A stretch of DNA of 5,828 bases, taken from positions 1 through 5,828 of the forward strand of contig JAICND010000113.1 in the NCBI GenBank assembly GCA_025929005.1, written 5' to 3'. Positions 4,990 to 5,828 of this stretch are shown here, piece after piece; position 1 is the first letter of the stretch; the number at the start of each line of letters is the position of its first letter. Source of the stretch: Acidimicrobiia bacterium. Its GTDB lineage: Bacteria; Actinomycetota; Acidimicrobiia; Spongiisociales; ZC4RG35. Under the pieces are notes generated by a model. That model had not been told where the DNA came from and did not search any database. It was given only the letters and a program-made list of their open reading frames with translations. Both the position numbers and the translations under genes were made by a program.

Positions 4990-5828
4990 TCAGGGAATGA
5001 CCCCGAGAGCCTGGGCCTGCGCAACGTTGGCCTGGTGCTCCTCGAAGGTCTCGGCGAAGGCATGGTTTCCATCCTCAGAAATCAGCACGTAGAAGAAGTA
5101 CGGAGTATCCGCTGGCCGCGCGGCCGCCTCGAGTGAGGCTCGACCCGGAGCACCAATCGGGGTCGGGGGCAAGTTGGGAAACCGGTAGAGGTTGTAGGGG
5201 GATTCCGACTCGTTGTTAAAGAGGCTCGGATCGCGGGTGCCCAAACCATAGAGAACAGAGGCATCGATCTGAAGCAACATTCCTTCCCGCAAGCGGTTGC
5301 GGATGACGCTGGAGACCACCGATCGCTCCTCGGGCACCCTGACCTCCGCTTCGATCAGGGAGGCGATGATGATCCCCTGGTAGGAATTGAAGCCGGCTTC
5401 CTCCAGCGCCGCCCAGTCAACCGACGCCACCCTTTCCTCCATCGTGTCCGCCAGCACCTGGAGAATCTCGCTGGGAGGAGAGTCGCGTAGGAACTCATAG
5501 GTGTCCGGAAAAAGCAGCCCTTCCCAGTCGGACAAGGTCAGGTCGCCCTCGGGCATGACTCGCAGTTCAGAGATCACCTCTCTGTCGAGCAGTGCGTCCT
5601 CAAACTCACCGGCTTCCCGTCCTGAGGCATCGGCCAGTAACTCGAGGATTTCGACCACTCGCAGGCCCTCAGGAATTGTGATTCGGTAAGAGTCGGCCAC
5701 CGGACCGAGAAGGAGCAATGGGAGCACCTGGTCGATGGTCATGCCCGTTTCGAGTTGGTAGGTCCCTGCCCGAAGCTGATTGGCAACGCCGTCGTCCCGT
5801 ACTCGCAACTCGAATTGATTGACGGACG
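4990..5828 (-). CDS. mltG: Endolytic transglycosylase MltG (YceG-like), C-terminal 278 residues
   Basis: MltG is a membrane-anchored lytic transglycosylase that cleaves nascent glycan strands outside the membrane and so ends their growth. The gene is open at the right edge, so the N-terminal membrane anchor is missing. Numbering from the first visible codon, a LysM-like part (LRAGTYQLETGMTIDQVLPLL, first 20 as 18-37) leads to WEGLLFPDTYEF (101-112), then the catalytic segment IIIASLIEAEV (152-162) with Glu159 matching E. coli Glu218, NRLREGMLLQIDASVLYG (177-194), SPYNLYRFPNLPPTPIGAPG (209-228) and HAFAETFEEHQANV (255-268). The family usually has GLPPGPI-x-NPG, so NLPPTPIGAPG is a mild variant. 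The coding frame continues upstream of the TTG at 5806-5808 as SVNQFE, so that TTG is internal. The gene sits just before aroE, as in other Actinomycetota. Confidence 0.95.
   Translation of the reverse strand, partial: SVNQFELRVRDDGVANQLRAGTYQLETGMTIDQVLPLLLLGPVADSYRITIPEGLRVVEILELLADASGREAGEFEDALLDREVISELRVMPEGDLTLSDWEGLLFPDTYEFLRDSPPSEILQVLADTMEERVASVDWAALEEAGFNSYQGIIIASLIEAEVRVPEERSVVSSVIRNRLREGMLLQIDASVLYGLGTRDPSLFNNESESPYNLYRFPNLPPTPIGAPGRASLEAAARPADTPYFFYVLISEDGNHAFAETFEEHQANVAQAQALGVIP

Noticed and set aside
5806..5808. TTG as the start codon of mltG
   Set aside because: The frame stays open to the window edge, and the anchor and N-terminal part of MltG are missing, so this is an internal leucine codon.

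Overview
The window is a GC-rich bacterial fragment carrying one tightly packed run of seven genes, all on the minus strand. In the direction of transcription (right to left) the order is mltG (3' part only), aroE, a PATAN/DUF4388 protein, an A24 prepilin peptidase, aroC, aroK and aroB (5' part only). The largest gap between genes is 56 bases, and several junctions abut or overlap. I see no RNA gene, mobile element, CRISPR array or convincing terminator.

The gene order mltG-aroE-prepilin peptidase-aroC-aroK-aroB is the chromosomal arrangement I know from Actinomycetota; in Mycobacterium tuberculosis the same set lies around Rv2553c to Rv2538c. With the high GC, the frequent GTG starts and the DUF4388 gene, this suggests an actinobacterium outside the well-known high-GC genera, perhaps an uncultured Acidimicrobiia-like lineage. 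The phylum is fairly secure; the class is a guess.

Region by region: 4990-5828 encodes the catalytic part of MltG, the membrane lytic transglycosylase that ends peptidoglycan strands. 4216-4989 encodes shikimate dehydrogenase, directly abutting mltG. 3032-4159 encodes a cytoplasmic protein with an N-terminal DUF4388/PATAN domain, a predicted winged-helix segment and a long Pro/Glu-rich tail; its function is unknown. 2314-3003 encodes a compact type IV prepilin peptidase. 1114-2283, 608-1111 and 1-620 encode chorismate synthase, shikimate kinase and 3-dehydroquinate synthase.

Four genes (aroB, aroE, aroK, aroC) belong to the shikimate pathway from DAHP to chorismate; the dehydratase (aroQ or aroD) and EPSP synthase (aroA) are not in view. 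The prepilin peptidase and the PATAN protein may form a pilus-related pair inside this housekeeping cluster. That pair is the most interesting part of an otherwise ordinary region; I do not see an obviously new multi-gene system.
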